A DNA stretch of 64,000 nucleotides from Rhodopirellula baltica SH 1 (GCF_000196115.1 NC_005027.1:4588001-4652000); one strand, 5' to 3'; positions 8,145-17,874 are shown, numbered from the stretch's first letter. The notes: a model not told the origin generated them from the letters alone. Numbers and translations are program-made.

Positions 8145-10340
8145 ATGCTGTATCAGTCAAAGAGATGTTGGGTTGGATCGCTCGCGGTCACCTGCTTCCT
8201 GGTTATGTCGCTACTGGCGATGCCCATCTCGCACGCGGAAGAAAACTCCAGACCGGAGCCGGCAACTTTAAAGGTCAGCGTCCAAGACGAATTCGGCGGC
8301 CCAATTCCAAACGCGAGCGTGGAAGCGTTTCGGTGGACCGGAGAGATGTCTCCCCTCGGAAACACAGCCCAGACCGATACGAATGGCGAGGCCGAACTCG
8401 CCGGTCTGCCCTTGGACGACTACCTCTATGTCCAAATTTCAGCGGAAGGTTACGTTCGAAAAACGCCTGCTCTCACGTTCACCACCGCAACCACCCGAGA
8501 CCTGACTGTCACGATGTACCGTCCTGTGGAAGGATGGATTGAAGTGCGCGGCGAAGACGGCCAGCCGGTCGTCGGTGCCGAACTGATGGTTTTGAAGTAC
8601 ACCGATCAAGACGGTACCGAGTTCGTGCTCTACAAAGGCATCGCCGCCAGTGCCGGAGTGCCATGGCAAGTCAGTGACGCGGCGGGCAAACTGAAGTTGC
8701 CGCCGATGCCCGCCAATGTTTCATTGTCGCTGACGGTGATCCATCCGGATTGGAAACCGACCAAGGTCGCCGAACTGGAACCGGTCGATGGATTGGTTTC
8801 CTCCGTGACGCTGCACAAAGGCGTCCCGGTCGAGGTCGTGCTGCAACCTGTGGGGACCGGCCAAACGATCCCCGATGGAACGACTGCGGACGTTTTGATG
8901 ATGGCCTCCACAAGCGGATCGTTCGGCGGGCTGACGATTCGTCATCCCTTCGAAATAAACGACAATCGAATCCGATTCCAAGCCGAGTCCACGAACTTCG
9001 GTGAGATTCGCGTCGCAATGGATGACTACTTCGTGGGTCCGGTTCGATACAACTTTCCCGATTCGCCCTTTGAACCACTCAACCTCAATGGCGTGGACAG
9101 TTCCACGATCGATCTCAAAGCCTACCCAAAACAAAAGGTACGGGGTCGCGTCGTCGACCATTTGGGCAATGGCATCAAAAACGTGCATGTGCGAGGTATG
9201 CTGATTGATACGGAGCGGATGAAAGCGATCAAAGAAGCTTCCGGCGACTCCGCCGACACGATTGCCCCGTTTCAGAAAGCGGCCGCCATGACGGTTGCGG
9301 GAGGAGCAACCACCGACGCCACCGGCCACTATGAAATCGAGCTCGCTCCCGGAGCGGTTTCCATCGAAGCGATGCACCATGGTTTTTATACCAAAGACGA
9401 GATACCCGATTTTGAAGTCACGCCGGACGCTGATCAAACATTGCCCGATGTCGTGCTGCTGCCCGTTCCGATCATCCGCGGCATTGTTCAGGATCCGACA
9501 GGCAAACCGGTTCCTGGCGTGATCGCGAAACTGACGAGTCTCGGCCGAGGAGACACTTTGCCGGTGGCTCTGTCCGATGAAAACGGCAGGTTTGAACTGA
9601 CAATGACGCGGATTCCGTACGCGGCCGAAGGCGAAGGGCTGGAACCTGACGCCTCGATCCTTGCCATCGATCCCCACGGTAAGCTCACAGGAAGCACGGA
9701 CGTCGATTTGCTCCAGCACGATTCGTCCTCCGATACGATCGTCACCTTAACCTCTGACGAGCCGAAATGGTTGACGGAGATCAACAAGGTAGCCGACCAG
9801 TCGCGATACGAGAAAATCCAAGAGCACATCGAAGCCTTGAGGGACCAATACCCGGCCGGAGTCGTGGGACAACCGGCGCCACTCATGAAATCCGGAACTT
9901 GGCTGAACACGGAAGCGACAAGTCTGGAGGCATTCCGAGGGCGTTTCGTGTTGCTCGATTTCTGGTTCATCGGCTGCGGCCCCTGTCACCGCGACATGCC
10001 TCAAATCAAAGTCGCCCACGATGCGTTCCCGAGCGACAAGTTCGCCGTCGTCAGCGTGCATACCAACTCGATGAAACCCGAAGTCGTTCAAACATTTGCG
10101 GACGAAAACAAGATGCCCTACGCGATTGTGGTCGACGACTCGCGGGGCCAAATCTCAAAGGAGTATCGGGCACTGGGCGTCGATTCCTACCCCAGCTACT
10201 TGTTGATCGACCCCGACGGGAACATCCTGCTCAACGATGCAGTTCCCGATGGCGTCCCAGCCTCGCTGCGTCAGCACAAAATCGAATTGATCCACCACGC
10301 CATTCAGTCCTGGGACGGGTATGCGAATGATCGTCCATGA
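8145..10340 (+). CDS. Secreted CnaB-repeat protein with C-terminal TlpA-like thioredoxin domain
   Basis: The ATG at 8145 gives 731 residues with a clear signal peptide (hydrophobic core CFLVMSLLAMPISHAEE). Several carboxypeptidase-regulatory/CnaB-like beta-sandwich repeats follow, visible as motifs such as VSVQDEFGGPIPNASVEAF, VRGRVVDHLGNGIKNV and IRGIVQDPTGKPVPGV. The last ~170 residues form an AhpC/TlpA-type thioredoxin fold with the active site GCGPC (~609) and the cis-Pro region SYPSYLLID. The protein probably acts outside the cytoplasm as a thiol oxidoreductase tethered to a surface or matrix. The longer frame from 7974 has no plausible leader. The next gene starts before this one stops. 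Confidence 0.85.
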   Translation: MLYQSKRCWVGSLAVTCFLVMSLLAMPISHAEENSRPEPATLKVSVQDEFGGPIPNASVEAFRWTGEMSPLGNTAQTDTNGEAELAGLPLDDYLYVQISAEGYVRKTPALTFTTATTRDLTVTMYRPVEGWIEVRGEDGQPVVGAELMVLKYTDQDGTEFVLYKGIAASAGVPWQVSDAAGKLKLPPMPANVSLSLTVIHPDWKPTKVAELEPVDGLVSSVTLHKGVPVEVVLQPVGTGQTIPDGTTADVLMMASTSGSFGGLTIRHPFEINDNRIRFQAESTNFGEIRVAMDDYFVGPVRYNFPDSPFEPLNLNGVDSSTIDLKAYPKQKVRGRVVDHLGNGIKNVHVRGMLIDTERMKAIKEASGDSADTIAPFQKAAAMTVAGGATTDATGHYEIELAPGAVSIEAMHHGFYTKDEIPDFEVTPDADQTLPDVVLLPVPIIRGIVQDPTGKPVPGVIAKLTSLGRGDTLPVALSDENGRFELTMTRIPYAAEGEGLEPDASILAIDPHGKLTGSTDVDLLQHDSSSDTIVTLTSDEPKWLTEINKVADQSRYEKIQEHIEALRDQYPAGVVGQPAPLMKSGTWLNTEATSLEAFRGRFVLLDFWFIGCGPCHRDMPQIKVAHDAFPSDKFAVVSVHTNSMKPEVVQTFADENKMPYAIVVDDSRGQISKEYRALGVDSYPSYLLIDPDGNILLNDAVPDGVPASLRQHKIELIHHAIQSWDGYANDRP

Positions 10341-11388
10341 GACCTTCACCGCTGAATCGACAAAGTCGAACGTGGTCAACGATATCCAATCATGGTTCCA
10401 AACAGGTTGGCGTCTGCTTGCTTGCTTAGTCCTCTCGCACACCACGTTGCAATCGGCCGATTGGTCTTTGCTTGACACTGCAATTGCTCGATCCAGCCAA
10501 CTGGAACGAGTGCAATTTCATGTCATTGAGGAACAGACCAGCGTCCCAACGGATAAACCTCCCGTCCAATCACGTTTTCACGAGCGATGGTCACGATTCT
10601 CCGATGGCTTCCGAGTCGAAGACGATCCTGGATGGGAGAGGTTCCAAGACGCTCATCCAAAATGGGATGACTCAGCGAATCTAAAAGACCGAATCGTTCA
10701 CTCATCCGACTCAGATCAGAGAATCTACATCTGCAATCCCGACTACGAAGCTTACCTTTCCCCCGACGGAGATCGGCCCACGCTGGACTTTATCAATGAA
10801 GGCGATGACTGGAGAGCCAATTACGCCTGGATCACCGACCAAGTTGTACCGCCACTGGCGTTTTGGATGGACCAAGGTTGGCACCAATCCCTTCAGTTCG
10901 ATCCGCAAGATCCCGATCGCGTGGTCGCATCCTTCAAATTGCCGATCGATCCTCGGGTCGGCTTCTCCGATGGGACGCGTGAAGACAGTGGGTTCTACGA
11001 ATGCGACTACACGTTTTCGATCCAAACTGGCAATCCACTTGCCCACCGACTGGTCGCAAGAGACGAATTGGGGGCCGTCGTAGCCACCACTAAAATTACT
11101 TACGAATATGAAGCTAGCGATCCATCGGCCTCGTTGCCGGTCACACTGGTGGAAGAATTTCAAACGGAAGATAGAGCGGACCAAATCACCAAACACTTGA
11201 TGCTAGCTGAGGTTTCACCCGCAATTGCCGACGACGGAAACCGATTGACCTCTTTTGGATATCCTGAACCGATATCGGACGCATCAATATCGCCGTCGCT
11301 TTTTTCAAGGACGTCCTTTTGGATCGCCGCGGCGGGAATCATGCTCGTCGCCGCCCACTTCCTTCGATCTCGTCGACGTCCGTCATGA
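10327..11388 (+). CDS. Probable membrane-anchored protein, function unknown
   Basis: This 353-residue protein has a moderately hydrophobic stretch near the N-terminus (WRLLACLVLSHTTLQSADW, possible signal) and a C-terminal TM followed by an Arg-rich tail (FWIAAAGIMLVAAHFLRSRRR). The body is rich in Trp, Asp and Tyr and has no motif I recognise. The ATG at 10327 has a GGACGGG-like ribosome binding site at good spacing; 10321 is an alternative. It overlaps the preceding thioredoxin gene and is itself overlapped by the next gene, so the three probably form one translationally coupled unit. Confidence 0.65.
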   Translation: MIVHETFTAESTKSNVVNDIQSWFQTGWRLLACLVLSHTTLQSADWSLLDTAIARSSQLERVQFHVIEEQTSVPTDKPPVQSRFHERWSRFSDGFRVEDDPGWERFQDAHPKWDDSANLKDRIVHSSDSDQRIYICNPDYEAYLSPDGDRPTLDFINEGDDWRANYAWITDQVVPPLAFWMDQGWHQSLQFDPQDPDRVVASFKLPIDPRVGFSDGTREDSGFYECDYTFSIQTGNPLAHRLVARDELGAVVATTKITYEYEASDPSASLPVTLVEEFQTEDRADQITKHLMLAEVSPAIADDGNRLTSFGYPEPISDASISPSLFSRTSFWIAAAGIMLVAAHFLRSRRRPS

Positions 11389-11855
11389 ATGCCACTAATG
11401 TTTCAACCGGTCCCCGAAGCCAAACGCGATACGCATTGATCGCCGGCCTATCGCTCGTCGCGATTGCTTGCGCAGTAAGCTTCTACGAATCCGCTCAACC
11501 TTCGTCGTCGACGCCATTGGTTTCCTACAACATTCCAACATCGATCGCGCCGGGCGAGCATTTTCAATTGGAATTGCTGGTTGATAACCCGTCTTCTCGT
11601 CCAATTTCTATCGCGAGCATCTTCACCTGCTGCGGCATGAAAATGGAACCATCGCGAGGCATCGTTCCATCGCACGGTCAAATCGTCTTTCCGGGTTCAG
11701 CCACGATGCCGGACCAATCGGCTGAGTTCGTTTGGAGGGGGACAATCTGCTTCGGGACCCAGGAATTGAAGCAGGTGGATTTCGAGATCAAAGTAACACC
11801 TGCAAGCGATCAACCGGGACTCGGGCGAACAGAACAGCAAAACGATCGACGTTGA
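11385..11855 (+). CDS. Small membrane-anchored beta-sandwich-like protein
   Basis: The ATG overlaps the TGA of the preceding gene (ATGA). The 156-residue product has an N-terminal membrane anchor (YALIAGLSLVAIACAVSF). A predicted extracytoplasmic domain follows, starting VSYNIPTSIAPGEHFQLELLVDNPSS and carrying a paired cysteine in FTCCGMKME plus one in GTICFG. The pattern resembles DUF1573-like Ig-fold proteins, but the match is loose. Its place after a thioredoxin gene and its cysteines make it a possible redox partner; that is inference. Confidence 0.6.
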   Translation: MNATNVSTGPRSQTRYALIAGLSLVAIACAVSFYESAQPSSSTPLVSYNIPTSIAPGEHFQLELLVDNPSSRPISIASIFTCCGMKMEPSRGIVPSHGQIVFPGSATMPDQSAEFVWRGTICFGTQELKQVDFEIKVTPASDQPGLGRTEQQNDRR

Positions 11856-11959
11856 GCTGTGCCCACGATTGCAAGACAATCGAAAGTAGCCTCCATCCGG
11901 CGACGTAGCTAAACTGGTTGAGTTCGACCGTCGTTCTGCCCCGATCAATTGGACCTCCG

Positions 11960-12619
11960 ATGGACTCCCTCGACGAACTGATTCGACCGATTCGTCATTC
12001 ACCGCAACTGCCGTTGTTGGTCGATCGTTTGACGCAGCAACTTCAAGCCGAACGCGACGCTCGAGAGCGTTTCTATGACGAGATGACGCCTGAACAAAAG
12101 ATCGAGTTCATCGATGGAGAGGTCCTTTTGCATTCCCCCGCTCGAAACCGTCATTTGGACGCCACGCTCAATGTCGCAAAACTGATCCACACCTTCGTGG
12201 CGCGTCATCGCTTGGGCACGGTCAAAGCGGAAAAGTGCCTCTGCGTTTTCCCTCGAAACGATTAAGAACCAGATATCGTCTTTTTCGGCCTTGAAAAAAC
12301 TTCCCAAGTTGAACCCGAGACGATGAAATTCCCGGTACCGGATTTAGCCGTGGAGGTCTTGTCGCCATCAACTGAGGCACGCGATCGCGGCGTCAAATTC
12401 GAAGACTACGCCGCCAACAGGGTCGGCGAATACTGGATCATCAGCACCGAAGAGGCGACCGTCGAGCAATTCGTTCTCGAGAAGGGGACCTACCATTTGC
12501 GAATGAAATCCTCCTCGGGACGCCTGGTCAGCACCGTAGTCACCGGCCTGGAGCTGGAAGTCGAAGCCCTCTTCGACGAAGAGAAGAACCTCGCGGCACT
12601 CGCCCAGATCCTGGCTTAA
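11960..12619 (+). pseudogene. Uma2-family endonuclease gene (DUF820) with in-frame stop
   Basis: Two open segments in one frame, 11960-12265 and 12266-12619, together make a full-length Uma2 protein of about 219 codons. They are split only by TAA at 12263-12265, where the family normally has a residue before EPDIVFFG. The PD-(D/E)XK features are present: EFIDGEVLLHSPA, VPDLAVEVLSPSTEARDRG with its Asp/Glu pair, and KFEDYAANRVGEYWII. A single base change from TAC or TAT to TAA explains the break. No frameshift is needed. The final stop codon lies inside the terminal repeat of the next element. Confidence 0.75.
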
Positions 12620-12739
12620 CAGGCTGTTGATTTAGTCGCATACCGAATGACAATCATTAGCCGTTGGGCGTTAGCCCCGGTTGGCGTCTAATCAACCGCC
12701 GCTAACGCGGTGCGGCTCAATAAATCAACAGCCTGTTAA
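12616..12739. repeat. 124-bp MITE-like element with perfect 19-bp terminal inverted repeats
   Basis: The left end (12616-12634) TTAACAGGCTGTTGATTTA is the exact reverse complement of the right end (12721-12739). An inner palindrome pairs AGCCGTTGGGCGTTAGC with GCTAACGCGGTGCGGCT. No coding capacity is present. A degraded relative of the inner part lies at ~63131-63190. The structure suits a non-autonomous mobile element. Confidence 0.7.
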
Positions 12740-13131
12740 GGAACTTCGGGGAATGAAGTGGCATGCTGCGAACCGAGTCGCTTCAGGGGCTGGGGCGACG
12801 CCACCAAAGTAAAACAGTTGTTCCGTCAAGCCTTTTTCCAACGCCACGCCTCGTCGCCCCCATCCCACTGCCAACCGCTCGCGTCACGCTGCTTCGACGA
12901 CACTCACCCATCAAGCAAACATTTGGAGACAAATGTTCGACTCTGCTGTCGTTTTCAGACCACGAAGGACGTGAGAAGCACGAAGTGGTGAGGGTCCGAA
13001 TTCTTGGCGAATCCGGCTACACAGTGCGTCTGTGATTGCCAAGAACCGAACCGGGAACCAAGATGCGTGCTCTCTGTTGTAGCTCGGGGGTCCCCCTCGT
13101 TTGATACCGTTTTCGCCAATCGCTTTTGAAC
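12740..13131. other. Intergenic stretch with one REP-like palindrome
   Basis: This is ~390 bases with no gene seen. It contains the family A palindrome at 12996-13020 and phrases such as ACGAAGGACGTGAGAAGC that look like decayed repeats. The upstream region of the aminotransferase must hold its promoter, which I cannot place. Confidence 0.45.
12996..13020 (-). repeat. REP-like palindrome, family A
   Basis: Read on the minus strand it is GTAG, then stem CCGGATTC, loop GCCAA, stem GAATTCGG. The stem has one G-T wobble. The same unit recurs at 14571-14595 and 14607-14631 (minus) and at 53539-53562 (plus). Confidence 0.7.
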
Positions 13132-14520
13132 ATGCTTCACGCCGAATCACTTCGTCAGGACCCCCGAATCGCACAAGCCAAGCAATTGATTGCCGAAGCA
13201 ATGCGTGATCATTCCGCTTCCATGACGGATGTTTCGCCCAGCGATCCCGACCAATCGGCGAACTACCAATCCCTGATCGACGGGTTCACCTGCGCCCGAG
13301 GCGGCCCACCCATCTGGCCTTACTTTGCGTCCGGACTCGGAAACGGTCCCTACGTCGAACTGGCTGATGGCAGCGTCAAACTGGATTTCATCGGCGGAAT
13401 CGGCGTGCATGGCGGCGGTCACTCAAATCCCGACCTGGTCTCGGCCAGCATCGATGCTGCGATCGAAGACACGGTCATGCAGGGGAATCTGCAACAGAAC
13501 CCCGCCAGCATCGAAATGATGCAGCGACTCGTTTCGCTCGCGTCCGAATCAGGAGCACCGCTCGAACACGTGTTGCTTTCCACCAGCGGCGCGATGGCGA
13601 ACGAAAACGCATTGAAGCTCGCGTTCCACCACCGACAGCCCGCCGACCGAATCATCGCCTTTGACAACGCCTTCGCCGGTCGATCGATCGCGTTGGCTGC
13701 TTTGACCGATCGCCCCGCCTACCGAAACGGTTTGCCCAAAGCGATCCAGGTCGACTACTTGCCCTTCCTGCATCCAGATCACCCTGAGAAATCTCAACGA
13801 TGGGCAGTCGATGAATTGAAACGATTGCTCAAACGCTATCCAGGAAAACACGCGGCATTCTGGGCTGAACCAATTGCTGGCGAAGGCGGCTACTACCCCG
13901 GCAGCCACGACTTCTTCACCGCACTGTGCGAACCACTCCGGGAAGCGGGCGTACCGATCATCTTCGATGAAGTGCAAACGTTCTCAAGAACCAGCCGACC
14001 ATTTGCGTTTCAACATTACGGCCTGGACCAATTCGCCGACATCGTCACCGTTGGCAAGATCACTCAGGTCTGCGCGACGCTGTACCGAAACGACTTCCAC
14101 CCCAAGGCACCGATCCTCAGTCAAACGTTCACCGGATCGACGTCCGCGATTTCGACCGGACTGGCGACGTTGGATGCATTGCAATCCACCCATTGCTTCG
14201 GTGCGGACGGCGGAAACATGAAACGCCACGCCTACTTTGCCGAGCAACTTCAAAAGCTTGTCGACAAATATCCTGGGTCGATTTCAGGTCCTTTCGGCGA
14301 AGGCATGATGATCGTGTTCACACCCGGTGACGGCACACTCGATCACGCCAAGTTGCTGATGAACTTGATGTTCGAAGAAGGCTTGCTCGGATTCCTCTGC
14401 GGTGCCGAACCGGCACGTTTGCGTTTCCTGCCGCCACCGATGATCACCACCAACGATCACATCGACGCGGCGATCAAGTTGCTCGACCGATCCCTCGAAA
14501 AGTTCGTTTCGCAAAAGTAA
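13132..14520 (+). CDS. Class III PLP-dependent aminotransferase
   Basis: The 462-residue protein belongs to the acetylornithine/4-aminobutyrate aminotransferase fold type I, class III group. The PLP-phosphate region STSGAMANENALKLA, the Asp that binds the pyridine nitrogen in IIFDEVQTFSRTSR, and the Schiff-base lysine in VTVGKITQVCATLY are visible. The ATG at 13132 is preferred over the TTG two codons earlier. The sequence before the lysine departs from GabT and ArgD proteins, so I leave the amino donor open; a lysine or diamine aminotransferase is possible. It is not in an operon with neighbours of known pathway. Confidence 0.85.
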   Translation: MLHAESLRQDPRIAQAKQLIAEAMRDHSASMTDVSPSDPDQSANYQSLIDGFTCARGGPPIWPYFASGLGNGPYVELADGSVKLDFIGGIGVHGGGHSNPDLVSASIDAAIEDTVMQGNLQQNPASIEMMQRLVSLASESGAPLEHVLLSTSGAMANENALKLAFHHRQPADRIIAFDNAFAGRSIALAALTDRPAYRNGLPKAIQVDYLPFLHPDHPEKSQRWAVDELKRLLKRYPGKHAAFWAEPIAGEGGYYPGSHDFFTALCEPLREAGVPIIFDEVQTFSRTSRPFAFQHYGLDQFADIVTVGKITQVCATLYRNDFHPKAPILSQTFTGSTSAISTGLATLDALQSTHCFGADGGNMKRHAYFAEQLQKLVDKYPGSISGPFGEGMMIVFTPGDGTLDHAKLLMNLMFEEGLLGFLCGAEPARLRFLPPPMITTNDHIDAAIKLLDRSLEKFVSQK

Positions 14521-14570
14521 GAATCGAAACGTCGTGGACGAAGCAATGAGTCCAGCCTAGTGCCTGGGTT

Positions 14571-14631
14571 CCGAATTCTTGGCGAATCCGGCTACGAAGA
14601 TCGCGCCCAAATTCTTGGCGAATCCGGCGAC
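14571..14631 (-). repeat. Two adjacent REP-like palindromes, family A
   Basis: The first unit (14571-14595) matches the 12996 copy exactly over 25 bases. The second (14607-14631) has head GTCG instead of GTAG and stem GAATTTGG instead of GAATTCGG; the stem survives through G-T pairs. They lie between the convergent aminotransferase and phosphoesterase genes. Confidence 0.7.
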
Positions 14632-14648
14632 GGAGATCGTGTTGCGGA

Positions 14649-15875
14649 TTACGAACCTGGGCACCGCAAGGTGATCAGCGACAATTCAGGCCGACAACGA
14701 ATACGCAACAGATGAACTCCACTGAGCCCACGCGAAACGTGCAGCGTCGTCGGTGATCGGTAGAAATCTCCCGATGCCCAACGACTGCCGTGCCAACTGG
14801 GGCTCAAAATCGGACCGGCCAATGGCAATTGACCTTGCCCGCCATGGGTGTGACCAGCCAACATCAAATCCACCCCGTTCCGACGACACCAATCGAATTG
14901 ATCGGGACTGTGTGACAAACACAATCGAAAGTCAATGCTCTCATCCGAGATGAACGGGTCGTTCGGCCGAGTGAACCAGGGCCACTCATTCCCCAACAAC
15001 TGACACTCAAGCGAACGCAAAGACACCGTTTCGATTTTCCCGCCAACATCAATCCATCCGGCGTCCGTCATTCGGTCCCGCACCACGTCAGGATCCGAAA
15101 CACGCGTGTCATGGTTGCCGAGCACGAAGTAACAACCGTCCTTCGCTCGCGCGGGCGAAAACAAACCGTGCAACCAAGCCACGCAGGGTTGTTTGTCGAC
15201 AATGTCGCCCGTCAGTGCGATCAAATCCGGCGACCAATCTGTGGCGATCGAAACCGCGTGAGCAGTGAAGTCAGGTGCGACTTGCCCCGTCAAATGAATG
15301 TCTGACAGATGAGCGATCTTGTACCCATCCAGCTTCTCCGGCAAACCAACGACGGGCAACTCGATCTGCTCCACCGCCATTTCGAAGATCTGGTTCATCG
15401 GCAACTTCGCCGCCCATCGACACTTGCGAGTGCGTGCCAACGTCAGTCCGGTTTGTTTTGAAACGTCATGCACCTGAACATCACGCTTCGCCGAAACATG
15501 TTGAATTTTCCAAATCGGTCGCCACAACAACCACAGAAATCCAAACAGGCCGCCCATCACCAAACAGAACGCGGCATAAGCCAGCACACCAACGGGCAGG
15601 ACTTCCAAACGAGCTTCACCGCGCAACCAACTCAAGATTGGATGAAAGAAAATCCATCCCAAAACAAAAGGCGTGATCCAGGTTTCAGCAAAAGCGATCT
15701 TCTCGATTCGCTTGATCGTGGCTCGCTTCCATCCCATCGAGTTCAAGCGATTGTAGAACGTCAGCCGCAATCCAAAGTGTGCAAGCAAAATTGCAGCCAG
15801 CAACAAGATGCGAAAAAGCGGCTCCGCGAAAAGAGTGTCCAAGCGATTGGCCAGTGGTTGAATGAGATCGATCAT
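14649..15875 (-). CDS. Membrane-anchored metallophosphoesterase
   Basis: The 408-residue protein has three or four N-terminal TMs (for example FRILLLAAILLAHFGL and VLAYAAFCLVMGGLFGFLWLL). A calcineurin-like phosphoesterase domain follows, with the full motif set: HLSDIHLTG, LTGDIVD, VLGNHD and AGHTHGGQ. Relatives such as YkuE and YpbG act on phospho-lipids or nucleotides; the substrate here is unknown. The ATG at 15875 overlaps the TGA of sixA (ATGA), so the two are translationally coupled and the longer frame start at 15914 is unlikely. Confidence 0.87.
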   Translation of the reverse strand: MIDLIQPLANRLDTLFAEPLFRILLLAAILLAHFGLRLTFYNRLNSMGWKRATIKRIEKIAFAETWITPFVLGWIFFHPILSWLRGEARLEVLPVGVLAYAAFCLVMGGLFGFLWLLWRPIWKIQHVSAKRDVQVHDVSKQTGLTLARTRKCRWAAKLPMNQIFEMAVEQIELPVVGLPEKLDGYKIAHLSDIHLTGQVAPDFTAHAVSIATDWSPDLIALTGDIVDKQPCVAWLHGLFSPARAKDGCYFVLGNHDTRVSDPDVVRDRMTDAGWIDVGGKIETVSLRSLECQLLGNEWPWFTRPNDPFISDESIDFRLCLSHSPDQFDWCRRNGVDLMLAGHTHGGQGQLPLAGPILSPSWHGSRWASGDFYRSPTTLHVSRGLSGVHLLRIRCRPELSLITLRCPGS

Positions 15876-16393
15876 GGAAGTTGCTTCGGCCGGATCTCTT
15901 TCCAGACTTCGCAATTCTCTGGGCCAAGCTCATCCGACCAAGACGAGACTTCGCACTCGAATACCGCCAGCCCCGCGGTGGGGAATCCACACGAGTGCCC
16001 CAGCAACTCGCTCGCCGCCGCACTGATCCCCGGATTGTGTCCTAGAACGAGCAACGTTTCCGGGGTGCTGATCGAAGTTCCATTTTCGTCGGCAAGCCAC
16101 TGCTTGGTCGAACGGATCATTTGGAAAATCGCCGATGCGGATGCCAAATAAAGATCCAATGAAAAATAGGTTGGGACGGTCGAATCCCAACGCGAATTGA
16201 GAAATGCTGCCGTCTCGCGAGTCCGCTTGGAATCAGAAGAGAGCAGGAAATCAGGTTGGCAACCGTTGTCCTGCATCCACCCCGCAATTCTCGGGGCATC
16301 GCGACGTCCCCGGGCGTTCAGCGGTCGTTCGTGATCAGACAACCTGGCGTCGGCCCAGTCACTTTTGGCGTGACGCATCAAAATCAATCGCAT
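15872..16393 (-). CDS. sixA: Histidine phosphatase, SixA-like
   Basis: The 173-residue protein starts MRLILMRHAKSDW, the classic SixA opening with the phosphoryl-accepting His in the RHA motif. The typical series follows: RPLNARGRRDAP, LLSSDSKRTRETA, and VLGHNPGIS with the second catalytic His. E. coli SixA dephosphorylates phosphohistidine, most likely in the PTSNtr phosphotransferase NPr. A start 84 bases upstream is possible but adds a non-homologous leader. The gene overlaps the phosphoesterase by 4 bases. Confidence 0.88.
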   Translation of the reverse strand: MRLILMRHAKSDWADARLSDHERPLNARGRRDAPRIAGWMQDNGCQPDFLLSSDSKRTRETAAFLNSRWDSTVPTYFSLDLYLASASAIFQMIRSTKQWLADENGTSISTPETLLVLGHNPGISAAASELLGHSCGFPTAGLAVFECEVSSWSDELGPENCEVWKEIRPKQLP

Positions 16394-16494
16394 TTGGGTT
16401 GGATCAGCAGAAGGTGGAGGGACAAAGCGGTTCGAACCAGCAAAAGAACATATAGTACGCAAAGGTTCCCATCCCAATTCTCGGACTTCACAAC

Positions 16495-17874
16495 ATGCGT
16501 GCTTCTTCTCTTTTTCGCATCTCGCCCCTCGATTTGGTTTCCTGTGCTCGATCGAATCTGCTTGTCCTCGGAATAGTCGCTGCCACGACTCCGCTCGCTA
16601 CTGCAGATGACTGGTCGGGTTGGATGGGAGATCAACGCGATGGAGTTTATCGCGAATCGGGCGTCATCGAATCGATCCCGGATTCGGGGCTAAAACAAAA
16701 ATGGAAAGTCTCCATCGCCGGCGGCTACGCGGGTCCATCGGTCGCCGACGGGCGAGTGTTTGTGTTTGATTACGCGAGACGCCAGGGCGAGGCGTTCAAC
16801 GATCCCGGCAAACGCGCGAATTTGACGGGCGATGAACGGTTGATCGTTTTGGATTCAGAAACTGGCAAGGAACTGTGGCGTCACGAGTACGAACGTCCTT
16901 ACAGCATTTCGTATCCTGCCGGCCCACGCTGTACGCCCACAATCGACGGTGATCGAGTCTACATCCTCGGAAGTGAGGGCGATTTGCGTTGCCTATCAGT
17001 CACGGATGGTGAACTGATTTGGAGCCGCAATTTCCCTAAAGACTTCTCAGCCGAAGTTCCAATCTGGGGTTTCGCCGCACATCCGTTGATCGAAGGTGAC
17101 TTGCTTTACACGATGGTCGGTGGCGACGGACAAGGCGTGGTTGCGTTTGACAAAATGACGGGAGAAGTTCGTTGGAAGCAACTTGATAGCAACGCCGGTT
17201 ACTGTGCTCCATCCATTTTGAAGCGTGGCGATCAACAACAACTGCTGGTCTTTTCGCCCACCGGCATTCATGGACTGAATTTGGTCAGCGGCGAACCGAT
17301 CTGGAACATCGAACTCAGTCCGATGTTTGATATGTCGATCGCTGTCCCCGCCGTCGATGGCAACCGAGTATACGCCAGTGGAATTCGTACCGAATCGGTG
17401 ATGTTCGAACTCAACGAAAACGCAACCGCCGCCACAGAACTTTGGCGTGGCGAACGAGATCACTCGGTGTTTTCTAGCAACAGCCCCGCCGTCTTCATCG
17501 ATGGGGTCGTTTACGGAACCGATTGCAACGTTGGGGAATTGATTGCGTTTGATGCCCAAAATGGCGATCGTCTTTGGTCAACCTTCCAGGCCACCCAACC
17601 GGACGAAAAACGATTCATCAAACATGGCACTGCGTTTCTGACTCGAATCGGCGATTCCAATCGCTTCTTTGTTTTCTCGGAAAACGGCGACCTGATGATC
17701 GCGACGCTTTCCAAAGATGGATTCGAAGAGCATGGGCGATTTCACGCGATCGAACCCACCGAAGAAGCGTTTGGTCGGTCGGTGGCATGGACTCATCCTG
17801 CCTATGCAAACCAAACCGTCTTCATTCGGAACGACCAAGAAATCGTCGCCTACAGTCTGGCAAAACCAGAGTGA
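16495..17874 (+). CDS. Secreted PQQ-like beta-propeller protein
   Basis: The 459-residue protein has a hydrophobic leader (NLLVLGIVAATTPLATADD). WD/PQQ-type propeller blades follow, visible as repeats of the kind LIVLDSETGKELWRHEYER, LRCLSVTDGELIWSRNF, VVAFDKMTGEVRWKQL and LIAFDAQNGDRLWS. Planctomycetes encode many such proteins; they are usually binding or scaffold proteins rather than quinoprotein dehydrogenases. I see no dehydrogenase-specific motif. It is a single gene divergent from sixA. Confidence 0.85.
   Translation: MRASSLFRISPLDLVSCARSNLLVLGIVAATTPLATADDWSGWMGDQRDGVYRESGVIESIPDSGLKQKWKVSIAGGYAGPSVADGRVFVFDYARRQGEAFNDPGKRANLTGDERLIVLDSETGKELWRHEYERPYSISYPAGPRCTPTIDGDRVYILGSEGDLRCLSVTDGELIWSRNFPKDFSAEVPIWGFAAHPLIEGDLLYTMVGGDGQGVVAFDKMTGEVRWKQLDSNAGYCAPSILKRGDQQQLLVFSPTGIHGLNLVSGEPIWNIELSPMFDMSIAVPAVDGNRVYASGIRTESVMFELNENATAATELWRGERDHSVFSSNSPAVFIDGVVYGTDCNVGELIAFDAQNGDRLWSTFQATQPDEKRFIKHGTAFLTRIGDSNRFFVFSENGDLMIATLSKDGFEEHGRFHAIEPTEEAFGRSVAWTHPAYANQTVFIRNDQEIVAYSLAKPE

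Noticed and set aside
8721-9719. 332-residue minus-strand frame opposite the CnaB/thioredoxin gene
   Set aside because: The plus frame has a signal peptide and domain motifs; the minus frame is Arg- and His-rich with no motif.
11960-12619. Programmed readthrough or selenocysteine in the Uma2 gene
   Set aside because: The stop is TAA, not TGA, with no downstream structure seen. Uma2 proteins have no known readthrough.
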